From NCBI GenBank assembly GCA_002692965.1, contig NZNC01000029.1, positions 1 to 64,000 of the forward strand: DNA of 64,000 bases, written 5' to 3'. A program made the position numbers and the translations under genes. This document shows positions 17,551-26,508 of the stretch, piece by piece. Numbering within the stretch: the first letter of the stretch is position 1; the number at the start of each line of letters is the position of its first letter. The notes under the pieces were generated by a model. That model made no database searches. It had not been told where the DNA came from and saw only the letters and a list, made by a program, of their open reading frames with translations. Origin of the DNA: Haliea sp. (GTDB taxonomy: Bacteria; Pseudomonadota; Gammaproteobacteria; Pseudomonadales; Halieaceae).

Positions 17551-18707
17551 GGCGCGGATTTTTCCTGCTGCAATTTGCTGCTCTGGGGCCAGGCGCCGGG
17601 TGGACTGGCGCCGGCGTTTGCCGATGCGGCATCCCGCGCCGCCTGGTTGGCATCTTCACGGGCCTGCAGTGCCCGGCGTGTCTGAATGGCAAACACGCAG
17701 TGTGCTGCAAATACTGCCAGATACAGCGCCAGGCTAACGTAGTCCGGCAGGCGCATCAGCAGGATACCCGCCACGGCCATGGCGGTGGCGTGGGCGACGA
17801 TGGCCCGGCGTGCCCCACCGACGGACAGGCCCAGGTCCACCAGCAGGTGGTGCAGGTGGCGCCGGTCGGCCCGCATGGGGTGGTGGCCCTCGCGCAGGCG
17901 CACAGCCATGGTGGCCAGCATGTCCATCAGGGGCACGGTGATCAGCCACAGGGCGGTGACCGGGTGAATCAGCGCGCCGGGGCCCTGGCTGAAGTAAACC
18001 AGGGTGGCGCAGACGACGAAGCCGAGGAAGTTGCTGCCACTGTCACCGAGGAAGATCTTCGGCCACCAGCGCATGTTGGGGCCCAGGTTAAACAGCAGGA
18101 ACACGGCCAGGGGAATGATCAGCGCCAGTAGCGTGGGCAGCAGCGGATGGCCGGCGTGGGCTGCCAGCAGTCCTACGGCGCAGAGGGGAATCAGGGCCAG
18201 CATGCCCGCCAGGCCATCGATGCCGTCGATCATGTTGTAGGCATTGGCGACCCCGGCGAAGGCCAGGGCGGTCAGGGGGATGGCCAGAATCGACAGCCCG
18301 ATGGGGCCAAAGCCCAGCAGGTTGCCCACCTGGGTCAGGACCACGTTGCCGATGGTCGCCATGGCCACGCCACAGAGGGCCTGCAGGCCGAGGCGCACAG
18401 TCGGGCTGAGGTGGCGGAAATCGTCGATCAGGCCCATCAGGAAGACCACGCCCAGGAGCACGACCTCCCAGGGGTTGAGGACCGGCAGGCCCCAGACCAC
18501 CAGCGCAAACACGAAGCTGAGGAAAATCGCCGGGCCGCCGGCCAGGGGGACGCTGCCTTCGTGCTGCTTGCGCGCGCAGGGGTGGTCGACCAGGCCGCAC
18601 ACATCCGCCGCGAGGATGGCGAAGTGGGTGAGTGCGACAGTGGCGAGGGTAAACAGCAGCAAATGCGGTGACGTGGTCGCGTCCATGACCTCTACGCAGG
18701 CCCTCAC
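17547..18707 (-). CDS. wecA: WecA/MraY-family undecaprenyl-phosphate sugar-1-phosphate transferase
   Basis: A polytopic membrane enzyme of up to 386 residues that starts the lipid-linked repeat unit by moving GlcNAc-1-P (or a related sugar phosphate) onto undecaprenyl phosphate. Family motifs are DHPCARKQHEGSVPLAGG near residue 40, the Asp pair GLIDDFRHLSP, NMIDGIDGLAG, IFLGDSGSNFLGF, and the His-rich cytoplasmic loop ADRRHLHHLLVDLG that is diagnostic for WecA-type enzymes. A GTG at 18707 opens the frame, but the ATG at 18686 (residue 8) with GAGG close upstream is an alternative start. A hydrophilic tail of about 40 residues, rich in Ala and Gln, follows the last helix. It is operonic with rfaH. 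Confidence 0.9.
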   Translation of the reverse strand: MRACVEVMDATTSPHLLLFTLATVALTHFAILAADVCGLVDHPCARKQHEGSVPLAGGPAIFLSFVFALVVWGLPVLNPWEVVLLGVVFLMGLIDDFRHLSPTVRLGLQALCGVAMATIGNVVLTQVGNLLGFGPIGLSILAIPLTALAFAGVANAYNMIDGIDGLAGMLALIPLCAVGLLAAHAGHPLLPTLLALIIPLAVFLLFNLGPNMRWWPKIFLGDSGSNFLGFVVCATLVYFSQGPGALIHPVTALWLITVPLMDMLATMAVRLREGHHPMRADRRHLHHLLVDLGLSVGGARRAIVAHATAMAVAGILLMRLPDYVSLALYLAVFAAHCVFAIQTRRALQAREDANQAARDAASANAGASPPGAWPQSSKLQQEKSAP

Positions 18708-18968
18708 TTAGCAGTAACAAAACGGGAGCTTATGCCTATGAATAGGTCTTGCCAAGGTTTGCTGGGTTAAATCACTGAAAAACGAGACACAGTTTGCGTT
18801 ATTGGTGAGACAAACTTGAATGCCCCTCGCATATTGACCGCTTGCGACGGGTGTGCTGCGCAAATCTTGCCTGAAACCCTGATGCCTGGCCTTACTTGAG
18901 AGGGGCAAGTTAAATCTTTTCCCGGAAGCAAACCGGGTCGCAGTAACCCCAGAGCCCCGCTTCCTCTC

Positions 18969-19763
18969 TCAGCCGCCGAACAGGCGCTGCCACCAGGGGC
19001 GCCCCGCCTGAGTTACCAGTGGTTCCGGGGCCGGCGGCTGCAGCTGATCGGGCGCCAGGTCCGCCAGTACCGCCGCTGGGCGCTCCTGCAGCAGCCGCTC
19101 TGTTTCGGCTTCCCCCACCAGCGGCAGCAGCGCCTCCCGGGCCGCGGCCAGGACCGGGCCGCGGTTGCTCAGGTTGTGGCCGTCGCTGGCGACGATGTGT
19201 GTCAGGCCATCGCGCAGGAAGCGCTCGGTAATCGCCTTCACCCGCGGCCCCCACACGCCGGTGAGACTGCCGCCGGTCAGCTGGATCCAGGCCCCGAGAC
19301 GGGCGGCTTCCACGAACTGATCGTAGGAGCCCTCCACCCAGGTCAGGCGCTCGGGGTGGGTGATTACCGGTACGTAGCCCGCGGCCAGGCTGCTGTGCAC
19401 CAGCTCCAGCATGCCCGGCGGCTGGATATGATGCGGTGGCTCGAACAGGAAGTAGCGGCTGCCGTGCAGTGTCGGCAGGCGACCACTCTGCAGGCTCTGC
19501 ACCAGATCGGGCACGATCTGGATATCCGCCCCGTAGCTGACGTCCAGGGGGATGCCGGCTTCGGTCAGGGCGTTTTGGAAGGCCGTCGTGGCCTTGGCGA
19601 TGCCCTCGACGGTGTTCTCGTAAAGCCCGGGGTAGATATGCGGTGTGCAGATGGTGTGGGTAATGCCGCTGTCCACCGCCTGCCGGGCCATGGCCAGGGC
19701 GGTGTCGAGGTCCCGGGCGCCGTCGTCGATGCCGGGCAGCATGTGGCAGTGGATGTCGATCAT
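18969..19763 (-). CDS. CpsB/YwqE-type PHP-domain tyrosine-protein phosphatase
   Basis: A cytoplasmic metal-dependent phosphatase of 264 residues. The N-terminal metal site MIDIHCHMLPGIDDGARD and the internal THTICTPHIYPG and ITHPERL motifs are those of CpsB/CapC/YwqE phosphatases, which dephosphorylate Wzc-type tyrosine kinases. Its expected partner, a Wzc-like kinase with a tyrosine-rich tail, is encoded at 22336. It is divergent from the O-antigen ligase gene across a 185-bp region that carries repeated motifs. Confidence 0.9.
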   Translation of the reverse strand: MIDIHCHMLPGIDDGARDLDTALAMARQAVDSGITHTICTPHIYPGLYENTVEGIAKATTAFQNALTEAGIPLDVSYGADIQIVPDLVQSLQSGRLPTLHGSRYFLFEPPHHIQPPGMLELVHSSLAAGYVPVITHPERLTWVEGSYDQFVEAARLGAWIQLTGGSLTGVWGPRVKAITERFLRDGLTHIVASDGHNLSNRGPVLAAAREALLPLVGEAETERLLQERPAAVLADLAPDQLQPPAPEPLVTQAGRPWWQRLFGG

Positions 19764-19820
19764 GACGGCTAGGGTACTGCGCCACCGCGCCGGTAAAAAG
19801 AGCTAAGCGACGAAAACCCC

Positions 19821-19885
19821 AAAGTCGCCATCTCACGACGCCCAAATCGTCTCTCTCACACAGCTGAAAGTCGCCTTTCTCACGA
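19821..19885. repeat. Three imperfect direct repeats in the divergent polysaccharide promoter region
   Basis: AAAGTCGCCATCTCACGA (19821-19838), AAATCGTCTCTCTCACA (about 19844-19860) and AAAGTCGCCTTTCTCACGA (19867-19885) lie roughly 23 bp apart between the phosphatase gene and the export operon. Repeats with two-turn spacing between divergent genes usually mark the binding sites of a transcription regulator. The regulator is not identified. Confidence 0.5.
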
Positions 19886-19948
19886 AAAAGTCTCAATCGG
19901 TCCGCGGCACTTGTTACACTTTGCAGCTCACGCCAAGGAAGCCTGTTT

Positions 19949-21412
19949 GTGACACACCCCCTCCAGCGCTCTGTCGCCATTCTCCTCGCCAGTCTGCTGG
20001 TACTGGCCCCCCTGCTGCGCAGCGGCAATACACCGCTGGCCTTGCTGACCCTGGAAGTGTTGGCGCTGGCCCTGCTGGGCTTGCTCGCCTGGCAGCCCGG
20101 CAGCTGGCAGCGGCTGACCCGCTTGCAGCGCTGGGCCGTGGGCGGGCTGGCGGCAGTGCCCTTGTTGTATTTGCTGCCACTGCCCTCCGCGCTTGCCGCG
20201 TTTTTCCCGGGTCGCGAGATGCACCAGCTGGCCCAGTCCCTGGCCCTGCGCGGTGGCGAGCCGGGCCTGGAAACTTTGGCGCTGTCACCCGCGGAAACCT
20301 TTGCCGGCTGGCTGAAGCTGCTGATGCCCCTGGTGGTATTTGTGGCGGCGTTGCAGCTGCCCCATCGCACGCTGCAGTGGCTGGTCTGGCTGTTTCTCGG
20401 CATGGCGGCCCTGCAGGCCATGATTGGGCTGTTGCAATACGGCGGCGGGCTGCCCATGCCCGAACTGTTTGGCATGGACGACGCCGGCAGCCGGGCCGCG
20501 GGCACCTACACCAGCCCGAACAATTTCGCCGGTTTTCTGTACCTGGCACTGATGCTGTCCCTGGCGCTCTACCTCGCCTGGCTGGGCCGTTTCCGCAGTG
20601 CCGGCAAGTCGCCCCTGCGCTCGCGGCTGCTGTTCTGGTCGACCCTGCGCGGGCACCAGACCTTTATCTTTGGCGCGCTGGCCCTGTTGCTCCTCCTGGG
20701 TATTATCTTCAGTCGCTCCCGCGCCGGGATTGGTGTAACCATCATCGGTATTGCCCTGCTGACGGTAATGCTGTCGAACCGCATCGGCGGCGCCAAGGCG
20801 GGCGTCGGACTGGTCGGTCGCGTGCTCACGGTGGCAATGGGGGCCGCCGCGGCGATTGGTCTGGCGCCGGTGTGGCAGCGTTTTACCGTGGCCGACCCGG
20901 TCAGTGACGGTCGCTTCGTGATCTTTGACGGTACGCTGCAGGCGATTCGCGAGAATTTTCCGCTCGGTTACGGGCCGGGCAGTTTCCAGGAGAGCTTCTT
21001 TCCCTGGCAGGACGTCAGCCAGTCGGCCTACCTGATCAACCAGGCCCACAACAGTTTCCTCGAGTGGCTCTATGACGGCGGTTTGCTGGCCCTGGCTCTG
21101 TTGCTGCTCTGCCTGACGATATACATCCGGCGCTGGTTCACGCTCTGGCGGCGGGAGGCCTGGGGGGATTTCCGCTATCTGCAGGTGGGGGCGGGCGTCG
21201 GCCTGCTGCTGATGCTGCTGCACGAGATGGCGGACTACAACCTCTATGTGCCGGCCAACATGATCGCCTTCGCCTTTCTGGCGGCCGTCTTTTTGTACCC
21301 CTACCAGGAGGCCGCGCCCAAACGGCGCAAATCGACCAGTCGCATTGATGCCCGTCGCGAACGCGATCTGGCACCGCTGCCCACGGCCGCCAGCAACCCC
21401 TTTATGGACTGA
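19949..21412 (+). CDS. O-antigen ligase/polymerase family membrane protein
   Basis: A 487-residue inner-membrane protein with about 10-12 helices, from GTG 19949 preceded by CAAGGA. The large periplasmic loop before the last helices contains the Wzy_C/WaaL-type pattern GYGPGSFQESFFPWQDVSQ and INQAHNSFLEWLYDGGLLAL; the conserved HNsyLe region carries the catalytic-type His. It heads the export operon with the Wza- and Wzc-like genes, so it probably polymerises or ligates the exported polysaccharide. Whether this or the EpsG-like protein is the main polymerase cannot be told from the sequence. Confidence 0.85.
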   Translation: MTHPLQRSVAILLASLLVLAPLLRSGNTPLALLTLEVLALALLGLLAWQPGSWQRLTRLQRWAVGGLAAVPLLYLLPLPSALAAFFPGREMHQLAQSLALRGGEPGLETLALSPAETFAGWLKLLMPLVVFVAALQLPHRTLQWLVWLFLGMAALQAMIGLLQYGGGLPMPELFGMDDAGSRAAGTYTSPNNFAGFLYLALMLSLALYLAWLGRFRSAGKSPLRSRLLFWSTLRGHQTFIFGALALLLLLGIIFSRSRAGIGVTIIGIALLTVMLSNRIGGAKAGVGLVGRVLTVAMGAAAAIGLAPVWQRFTVADPVSDGRFVIFDGTLQAIRENFPLGYGPGSFQESFFPWQDVSQSAYLINQAHNSFLEWLYDGGLLALALLLLCLTIYIRRWFTLWRREAWGDFRYLQVGAGVGLLLMLLHEMADYNLYVPANMIAFAFLAAVFLYPYQEAAPKRRKSTSRIDARRERDLAPLPTAASNPFMD

Positions 21413-21492
21413 GAGAAAAGCGATTTTTATACTGAAGTCGCCCGCCGGGCTGTGTCATACTTTTTGATTGTCGCGGGCAGGAGGTGAGAAGC

Positions 21493-22290
21493 GTGACCCC
21501 AAAACTGGTAAGAGGTCTGACAGTGTGTCTGGGCCTCGTTCTGCTCTGGGGCTGTGCGCCATCCAAACCCGAGCCCAACCTGATGCCGAGCCCCTACAGT
21601 GTCGACGCCGCCAATGCGGGCGAGCCGGCGAGCTTGCAGGGCCGTGATCTCGACCAGCCGCCGTCCTGGGCGCGCACCGAGGACGGCCTCCCGGAGGAGG
21701 CCAGCTCGGCGACCGGCGCCACGATTCTCAGCCAGCACGAATACTTGATCGGGCCCGCGGACGAGCTGGATATCACCGTGTTCCAGGTCGAGGACCTGAG
21801 TGGGACGCGAGTGGTCTCTGCCCGCGGCGATATTCGCATGCCGCTGCTGGGCGGGGTCAAGGTCGCCGGACTCTCGGCGCAGCAGGTCGAGGATCTGCTG
21901 GTAACGCTTTACGGCGAGCAGTACCTGCAGAACCCCCAGATCAGCGTCGCCATCTCCCACTACGCCAGCCAGCAGGTCACTATCCTCGGCCAGGTGCGCG
22001 ATCCCGGTGTGTACCCCCTGAAAGGGCGCACCACCTTGCTCCAGGCCATGGCCATGGGCGGCGGTCCCACCCGGGTGGCCAATGAGGAGGAAGTGGTGGT
22101 CTTTCGCACCGAGCCGGATGGCGCCGTTTACGGCTATCTGGTCAACATCGATGAGATCGTCGCCGGCATCAAGCGCGATCCCGAGGTGATCGGCAGCGAT
22201 CGCATTGTGGTGCCGGAGTCGGGCTTCTCCGCCTTTATGCGCGGTATCTCCATCGGTATTCCCGGGTTTGGCGGCTATCGCCAGTATTGA
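21493..22290 (+). CDS. Wza-like polysaccharide export lipoprotein
   Basis: Outer-membrane polysaccharide export protein of 265 residues. I chose GTG 21493 because AGGAGG (21479-21484) sits 8 bp upstream; an upstream GTG at 21484 overlaps that site. The signal peptide ends in a lipobox (LVLLWGC, Cys near residue 21). The Poly_export domain (YLIGPADELDITVFQVEDLSG) and a SLBB-type domain (VTILGQVRDPGVYPLKGRTT) follow. It lacks the long C-terminal extension of E. coli Wza, so the outer-membrane helix may be short or absent. It is followed by the Wzc-like gene after 45 bp. Confidence 0.9.
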   Translation: MTPKLVRGLTVCLGLVLLWGCAPSKPEPNLMPSPYSVDAANAGEPASLQGRDLDQPPSWARTEDGLPEEASSATGATILSQHEYLIGPADELDITVFQVEDLSGTRVVSARGDIRMPLLGGVKVAGLSAQQVEDLLVTLYGEQYLQNPQISVAISHYASQQVTILGQVRDPGVYPLKGRTTLLQAMAMGGGPTRVANEEEVVVFRTEPDGAVYGYLVNIDEIVAGIKRDPEVIGSDRIVVPESGFSAFMRGISIGIPGFGGYRQY

Positions 22291-22335
22291 CAGTCCGCCC
22301 GCCGCGCCCGGCGGGCCTCAATCAGCAAGAAGAGC

Positions 22336-24651
22336 ATGAGTTCAGACACGCCGCAAAACGAGCCCGTCGCCCCCGATCACCAGCTGGTCATTGCTGAGAT
22401 GCGCAAGCAGCTGGCCCGTTACGAAGAACACCTGCAGCATGTACAGAAGGTGGAACAGGACGACGACCTGATCGATCTGCGCGAGCTGTGGGCGATGCTC
22501 ATGCGCCGCCGCTGGACCGTGATCATTACCACCGCGCTGGTGCTGCTGGCCGGCCTGGTCTACACCGCCACGATTACCCCCATTTACCGCGCCACCACCA
22601 CCGTGCAGATCGAACGGGAGTCCACCAAGGTGGTGGATTTTGAAGGGGTGGAGGCCTCGGAGACCGGCAGCAAGGATTTCTACGAGACCCAGTACGAACT
22701 GTTGCGCAGCCGCAACCTGGCCCGCCGGGTGATCGATCAGCTGGGCCTGCGCCCGCCGGTGGCCGAGGAGGTGCAAGAGGAGAGCGGTCCCCTGGCCGGC
22801 CTGAAAGCCTTCTTCGGGCGCTTTGTCGGCGGTGCCGAGGACGCTTCAAGCGAAACACCGGAGCCCGCGGCACGCGGACCGAACCTGGAAGCTGCCTTCC
22901 TGGCCAATCTCGAGGTGGAGCCGGTGCGCAATTCGCGCCTGGTGCGCCTGCACTACAACAGCCCCGATCCGCAGGAGGCCGCGCTGGTGGTGAATACCCT
23001 GGCCCGGGCCTATGTCGACATGAACCTGGAGCGCCGCTTCGAGGCCTCCACCTACGCCAAGACCTTCCTCGAGGACCGCATCAAGCAGGTGCGCGCCGAC
23101 CTGGAGGATTCCGAGCGCCGCTTCCTCGACTACACCCAGGCCCGCGGCATTATCAACACCGAGGACAAGCTTGGGGTGCTGCGGGAGAAGCTCAGCGCCC
23201 TCAACAGCGCCATGGTGACCGCCGAGCAGCAGCGCATCCGCGCCGAGTCCAATTACCAGGAAATGCTCGCCGCCGACCAGGAGAGCCTGGCGGCGATTCT
23301 CGAGAGCGAGGTAATCCAGAAGCTCAAGCAGCAGCGGGTGGACCTGCAGACCGAGCGCAGTCAGCTGGCGCGGATCTACAAGGACTCCTACCCGGACATG
23401 GTGCAGCTGGATGCCAAGATTGCCGAGGTCAACGCCGAGATCGGTCAGGAGGTTGCCACCATCCGCGACAGCATCCGCGTCGAGTACCAGACGCGCCTGC
23501 GGGAGGAGGCCAAGCTGCAGGAGAGCATTGCGGCGACCCGCGAGGAAATTTTGTCCCTGGAGGAGAACAGCACCGACTTCACCGTGCTCAAGCGGGAGGT
23601 CGACACGAACCGCGAGCTGTATGACGGCCTCTTGCAGCGCATGAAGGAAGTCGGTGTGGCCGCCGGCATCGCCAACAACAACATCTCCGTGGTTGACGCC
23701 GCGCCGGTACCCCGCGGTCCCCACTCGCCCAATGTGCCGATGAATCTGGCCCTGGCCCTGGTGCTGGGTCTGATGGCCGGCGTGGGCCTGGCCTTCCTGT
23801 TCGAGATGCTCGACGACACCGTCAAGGGCAGCGAGGACCTGGAAAAGGTCATCCACAAGCCGGTCTTCGGGGTGATTCCCAAGGTGCGCGAGGAGTCCGG
23901 TGCGGAGCTGGGGCTGATGACCTTCCACCAGCCCACCTCGGCCTTCGCCGAGGCCTACCGCTCGATGCGCACGGCATTGATGTTCAGCACCTCCGAGGGC
24001 GCGCCCAAGGTGCTGCATTTCACCAGCACGGCCGCGGGGGAGGGCAAGACCACCACGGCGGTGAGCACGGCGATCAACTTCGCCCAGACCGGCGCCAATG
24101 TGCTGCTGATCGACGGTGACCTGCGCAACCCCAGCTTGCACAAGGTGTTTAACGCCCCCAACCACCAGGGGCTGACCAATTACCTGTCGGGGGCGGGGGA
24201 GCCGGCGGAAGTGACCCAGCCCACCGGGGTGAAGGGCCTGTTCCTGATGAGCAGCGGCCCGATTCCGCCCAACCCGGCGGAGCTGCTCCACGGTGCGCGC
24301 ATGGTCGACCTGGTCAGCCTCGGGGCCAAGCGCTTTGACTACGTGATTATCGACAGCCCGCCGCTGCTGGGTCTGGCGGACGCCCTGATCCTCGGCGACG
24401 TGGCCCAGGCCACACTCCTGGTGGTCACCGCCAACAGCACCCGCCGCGGTGCGGTGGAGGCTGCCCTCAAGCGCCTCGGCCACTCGCGCTCCAATGTGCT
24501 TGGTGCCGTACTGACCAAGTTCGACCTGAGCAAGGCCAGCTACGGCTATGGCTACGGCTACGACTACCAGTACAGCTACAGCTATGGTGGCGCGGCCCAG
24601 GTCGAGGGCCCGGACAGCGAACCGGCTCCGGCGGCGCGGCAGAGTGCCTGA
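22336..24651 (+). CDS. Wzc-like chain-length determinant and autophosphorylating tyrosine kinase
   Basis: An inner-membrane co-polymerase of 771 residues. A Wzz domain begins with a first helix near residues 58-76. A long coiled-coil periplasmic region follows (about 200-440), then the second helix near 465-485 after the VPRGPHSPNVP loop. The cytoplasmic BY-kinase domain has Walker A STAAGEGKTTT (about 563-573), Walker A' VLLIDGDLRNP (about 588-598) and Walker B VIIDSPPLLG (about 670-680). The C-terminal tail (about 736-751) is a dense tyrosine run (YGYGYGYDYQYSYSYGG), the phosphorylation cluster counteracted by CpsB-type phosphatases. It controls chain length and export with the Wza-like protein. 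Confidence 0.93.
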   Translation: MSSDTPQNEPVAPDHQLVIAEMRKQLARYEEHLQHVQKVEQDDDLIDLRELWAMLMRRRWTVIITTALVLLAGLVYTATITPIYRATTTVQIERESTKVVDFEGVEASETGSKDFYETQYELLRSRNLARRVIDQLGLRPPVAEEVQEESGPLAGLKAFFGRFVGGAEDASSETPEPAARGPNLEAAFLANLEVEPVRNSRLVRLHYNSPDPQEAALVVNTLARAYVDMNLERRFEASTYAKTFLEDRIKQVRADLEDSERRFLDYTQARGIINTEDKLGVLREKLSALNSAMVTAEQQRIRAESNYQEMLAADQESLAAILESEVIQKLKQQRVDLQTERSQLARIYKDSYPDMVQLDAKIAEVNAEIGQEVATIRDSIRVEYQTRLREEAKLQESIAATREEILSLEENSTDFTVLKREVDTNRELYDGLLQRMKEVGVAAGIANNNISVVDAAPVPRGPHSPNVPMNLALALVLGLMAGVGLAFLFEMLDDTVKGSEDLEKVIHKPVFGVIPKVREESGAELGLMTFHQPTSAFAEAYRSMRTALMFSTSEGAPKVLHFTSTAAGEGKTTTAVSTAINFAQTGANVLLIDGDLRNPSLHKVFNAPNHQGLTNYLSGAGEPAEVTQPTGVKGLFLMSSGPIPPNPAELLHGARMVDLVSLGAKRFDYVIIDSPPLLGLADALILGDVAQATLLVVTANSTRRGAVEAALKRLGHSRSNVLGAVLTKFDLSKASYGYGYGYDYQYSYSYGGAAQVEGPDSEPAPAARQSA

Positions 24652-26494
24652 TAGGCCTTACGGGGAGGGTGCCGGGCTGTCGGGTGAGATTCCAGAGCTG
24701 CTGTCCCTGGCGCTGGCGTTTTACCGCGCGCCCGGGCGCTACGCCGAGTTGCGCAACCCCCGTGTGCCGCTGCCAGCGGGCATTGGCGAGCTGCTTGCCG
24801 CCCAGGGGCGCGCCCTGTCTGACGAGCGGGTGGAGGACACGGCGGCACGCTTGGGGGCCTCACCGGAGGAGCTGCGCGCGGCCCAGCTGTTCTTTATCAA
24901 GCAGGCGCTGCTGGAAGCCGGCGGGGATCACTACCGCACCCTGGGTGTGGCCCGGGACGCCGACAGTGGCGAGATACGCCAGCACTACCATTACCTGATT
25001 CGACTCTTTCACCCGGATCGTGACGTCGACAGGGAAGGCTGGGACAACCTCTACGCGCCCGCGATTAACGCCGCCTGGAACACGCTGCGCAACCCCGCTC
25101 GCCGCGCAGCCTACGACGCGAGCCTGCCGGAGCCGGATGCCTTCGACGCGGTGATGGCGAATGGCCACGCGGGGAGCTCGGGCATGCACGCCGAAATGGC
25201 GGGGCAGGGTGCGGGCCCCACTGGCAGTGCTGAACCTTCCCCTCCTGGCGCTGCCGCCCATACCTGGCGTTCGCGCCTGGCGGCGGGCCTGCGGCCCACG
25301 CCGGGTCGTGTCGGCGCGACCTTCCTCGGCCTGGCCTTGCTGATCCTGTTGCTGGTCTTGGGCAACGGCGATCCCTCCAGCAGCTCCCTGCGGGTGGAGC
25401 CGGGACGGGTGGCTGCCGGGCAGGCGGCGGAGCGCGCGGGCGAAACCGAAGACGCATTGAATAGCCCGGACAGTTCCGCCGACCGGGCAGAGGCGTCGGC
25501 GGCCCCGGCAGCAGATGATGGCGCCAGCGGGCGAAGCAGCGCAGATACCGCTAGCGCTGGCGTCGCCGATAGTGATCGTCACGCGCGGCCAGCCTCCAGT
25601 CGCAGTGACGAGCGGGCGGTGGAGAGCCTGATTCGCGACCGTCTGGCAGCCGCCGCGCGGGAAGTGGGGCTGTCACCGGCAGCCGCGGCACGGCGGCAGG
25701 CAGCACCTGCCCGTGTCGGCACAGGGTCCGTACCGGCCGTGCCGCAAACCGGGCAAACCGGGCAAACCGGGCAAACCGGGCAAACCGGGCAAACCGAAGG
25801 TGCGGCGCAGCGGGCACAACTACAAGCGCCGCCCGAGGAAGGGGCGCAGGTGTCGACCGCTTCCAGCGTTGTCGCGACCAACCGGCCCGCGAACCCGCTT
25901 GCCGGTGATCCCGCGGACACCACGCAATTGGACACCGCTGAGCCAGACGCTGTGCCGCAGGATCGCGTGGCGGCGGCCAGTATCGGCACTGAACGCGCCC
26001 CAGCCTCCGATGCGCAGCCAGACGGCGGGTCGACCGATCTGTCGCAAACCGTTGCCGCTACAGTGCCTGCACCGGCACACGGCGCTATCGCCTCCGACTC
26101 GGCTGCCGCGGGATCACCCGGCCCCGTGCCGCCGCTGAACTGGCGCCAGCTGGACGACCTGGTCGAGGCCTTCGTGGCACACTACGAATCCGGCGATACC
26201 GAGGCCTTCGCCGCGCTGTTCAGCGAAGACGCCGACACCACCGATGCACGCGGCCGCGGGGAGATTACCCAACTCTACGAGGGTTACTTTGGCCGGCCGG
26301 AAACGCGCCATATCCGCCTCTCGCGCCTGCGCTGGGAGCGCGATGGCGGGTGGCGCAGCCGCGGTACCGCGCGGGCGGAAGTGGAAACCCGCGAGATCAG
26401 TACTGGCGAGCGGGCCCGCGGCGAGCTGCAAATGACCTTCCTGGTCGAGCAGACCGCCGAAGGCCCGGTCATCACCGGTCTTTACTACCGCTAG
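24644..26494 (+). CDS. J-domain membrane protein with C-terminal SnoaL-like domain
   Basis: A 616-residue protein in the export operon. The frame is open from 24548, but GTG 24644, overlapping the end of the kinase gene by 8 bp, gives a natural start. The DnaJ domain lies at about 95-160 (HYRTLGVARDADSGEIRQHY, with the HPD motif in RLFHPDRD that stimulates DnaK). One transmembrane helix follows near 228-245 (LGLALLILLLVLG), then about 250 low-complexity residues rich in Ala, Gly, Asp and Gln with a 9-bp tandem repeat. The SnoaL-like end is at about 490-616 (DLVEAFVAHYESGDTEAFAA). A role in assembling the export machine is an inference from position. Confidence 0.8.
   Translation: MPDRPYGEGAGLSGEIPELLSLALAFYRAPGRYAELRNPRVPLPAGIGELLAAQGRALSDERVEDTAARLGASPEELRAAQLFFIKQALLEAGGDHYRTLGVARDADSGEIRQHYHYLIRLFHPDRDVDREGWDNLYAPAINAAWNTLRNPARRAAYDASLPEPDAFDAVMANGHAGSSGMHAEMAGQGAGPTGSAEPSPPGAAAHTWRSRLAAGLRPTPGRVGATFLGLALLILLLVLGNGDPSSSSLRVEPGRVAAGQAAERAGETEDALNSPDSSADRAEASAAPAADDGASGRSSADTASAGVADSDRHARPASSRSDERAVESLIRDRLAAAAREVGLSPAAAARRQAAPARVGTGSVPAVPQTGQTGQTGQTGQTGQTEGAAQRAQLQAPPEEGAQVSTASSVVATNRPANPLAGDPADTTQLDTAEPDAVPQDRVAAASIGTERAPASDAQPDGGSTDLSQTVAATVPAPAHGAIASDSAAAGSPGPVPPLNWRQLDDLVEAFVAHYESGDTEAFAALFSEDADTTDARGRGEITQLYEGYFGRPETRHIRLSRLRWERDGGWRSRGTARAEVETREISTGERARGELQMTFLVEQTAEGPVITGLYYR
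25744..25797 (+). repeat. 9-bp tandem repeat in the J-domain gene
   Basis: Six units of GCAAACCGG (the last ending in A) encode successive Gly-Gln-Thr tripeptides in the periplasmic low-complexity linker. The unit is a multiple of three, so copy-number change alters linker length without breaking the frame. Confidence 0.9.
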
Positions 26495-26508
26495 GCAAGG
26501 TATTTGGA

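Noticed and set aside
19896-19925. Sigma-54 promoter before the O-antigen ligase gene
   Set aside because: GGCAC and TTTGCA occur, but the GG to GC distance is 17 bp instead of 11.
11624-19948. ops element for the RfaH-like protein
   Set aside because: No GGCGGTAGnnT-like sequence was found upstream of the export or glycosyltransferase genes within the window.
22846-24483. 545-codon minus-strand open frame opposite the Wzc-like kinase
   Set aside because: His/Gly/Leu-rich shadow of a well-supported gene; no domain and no start signal.
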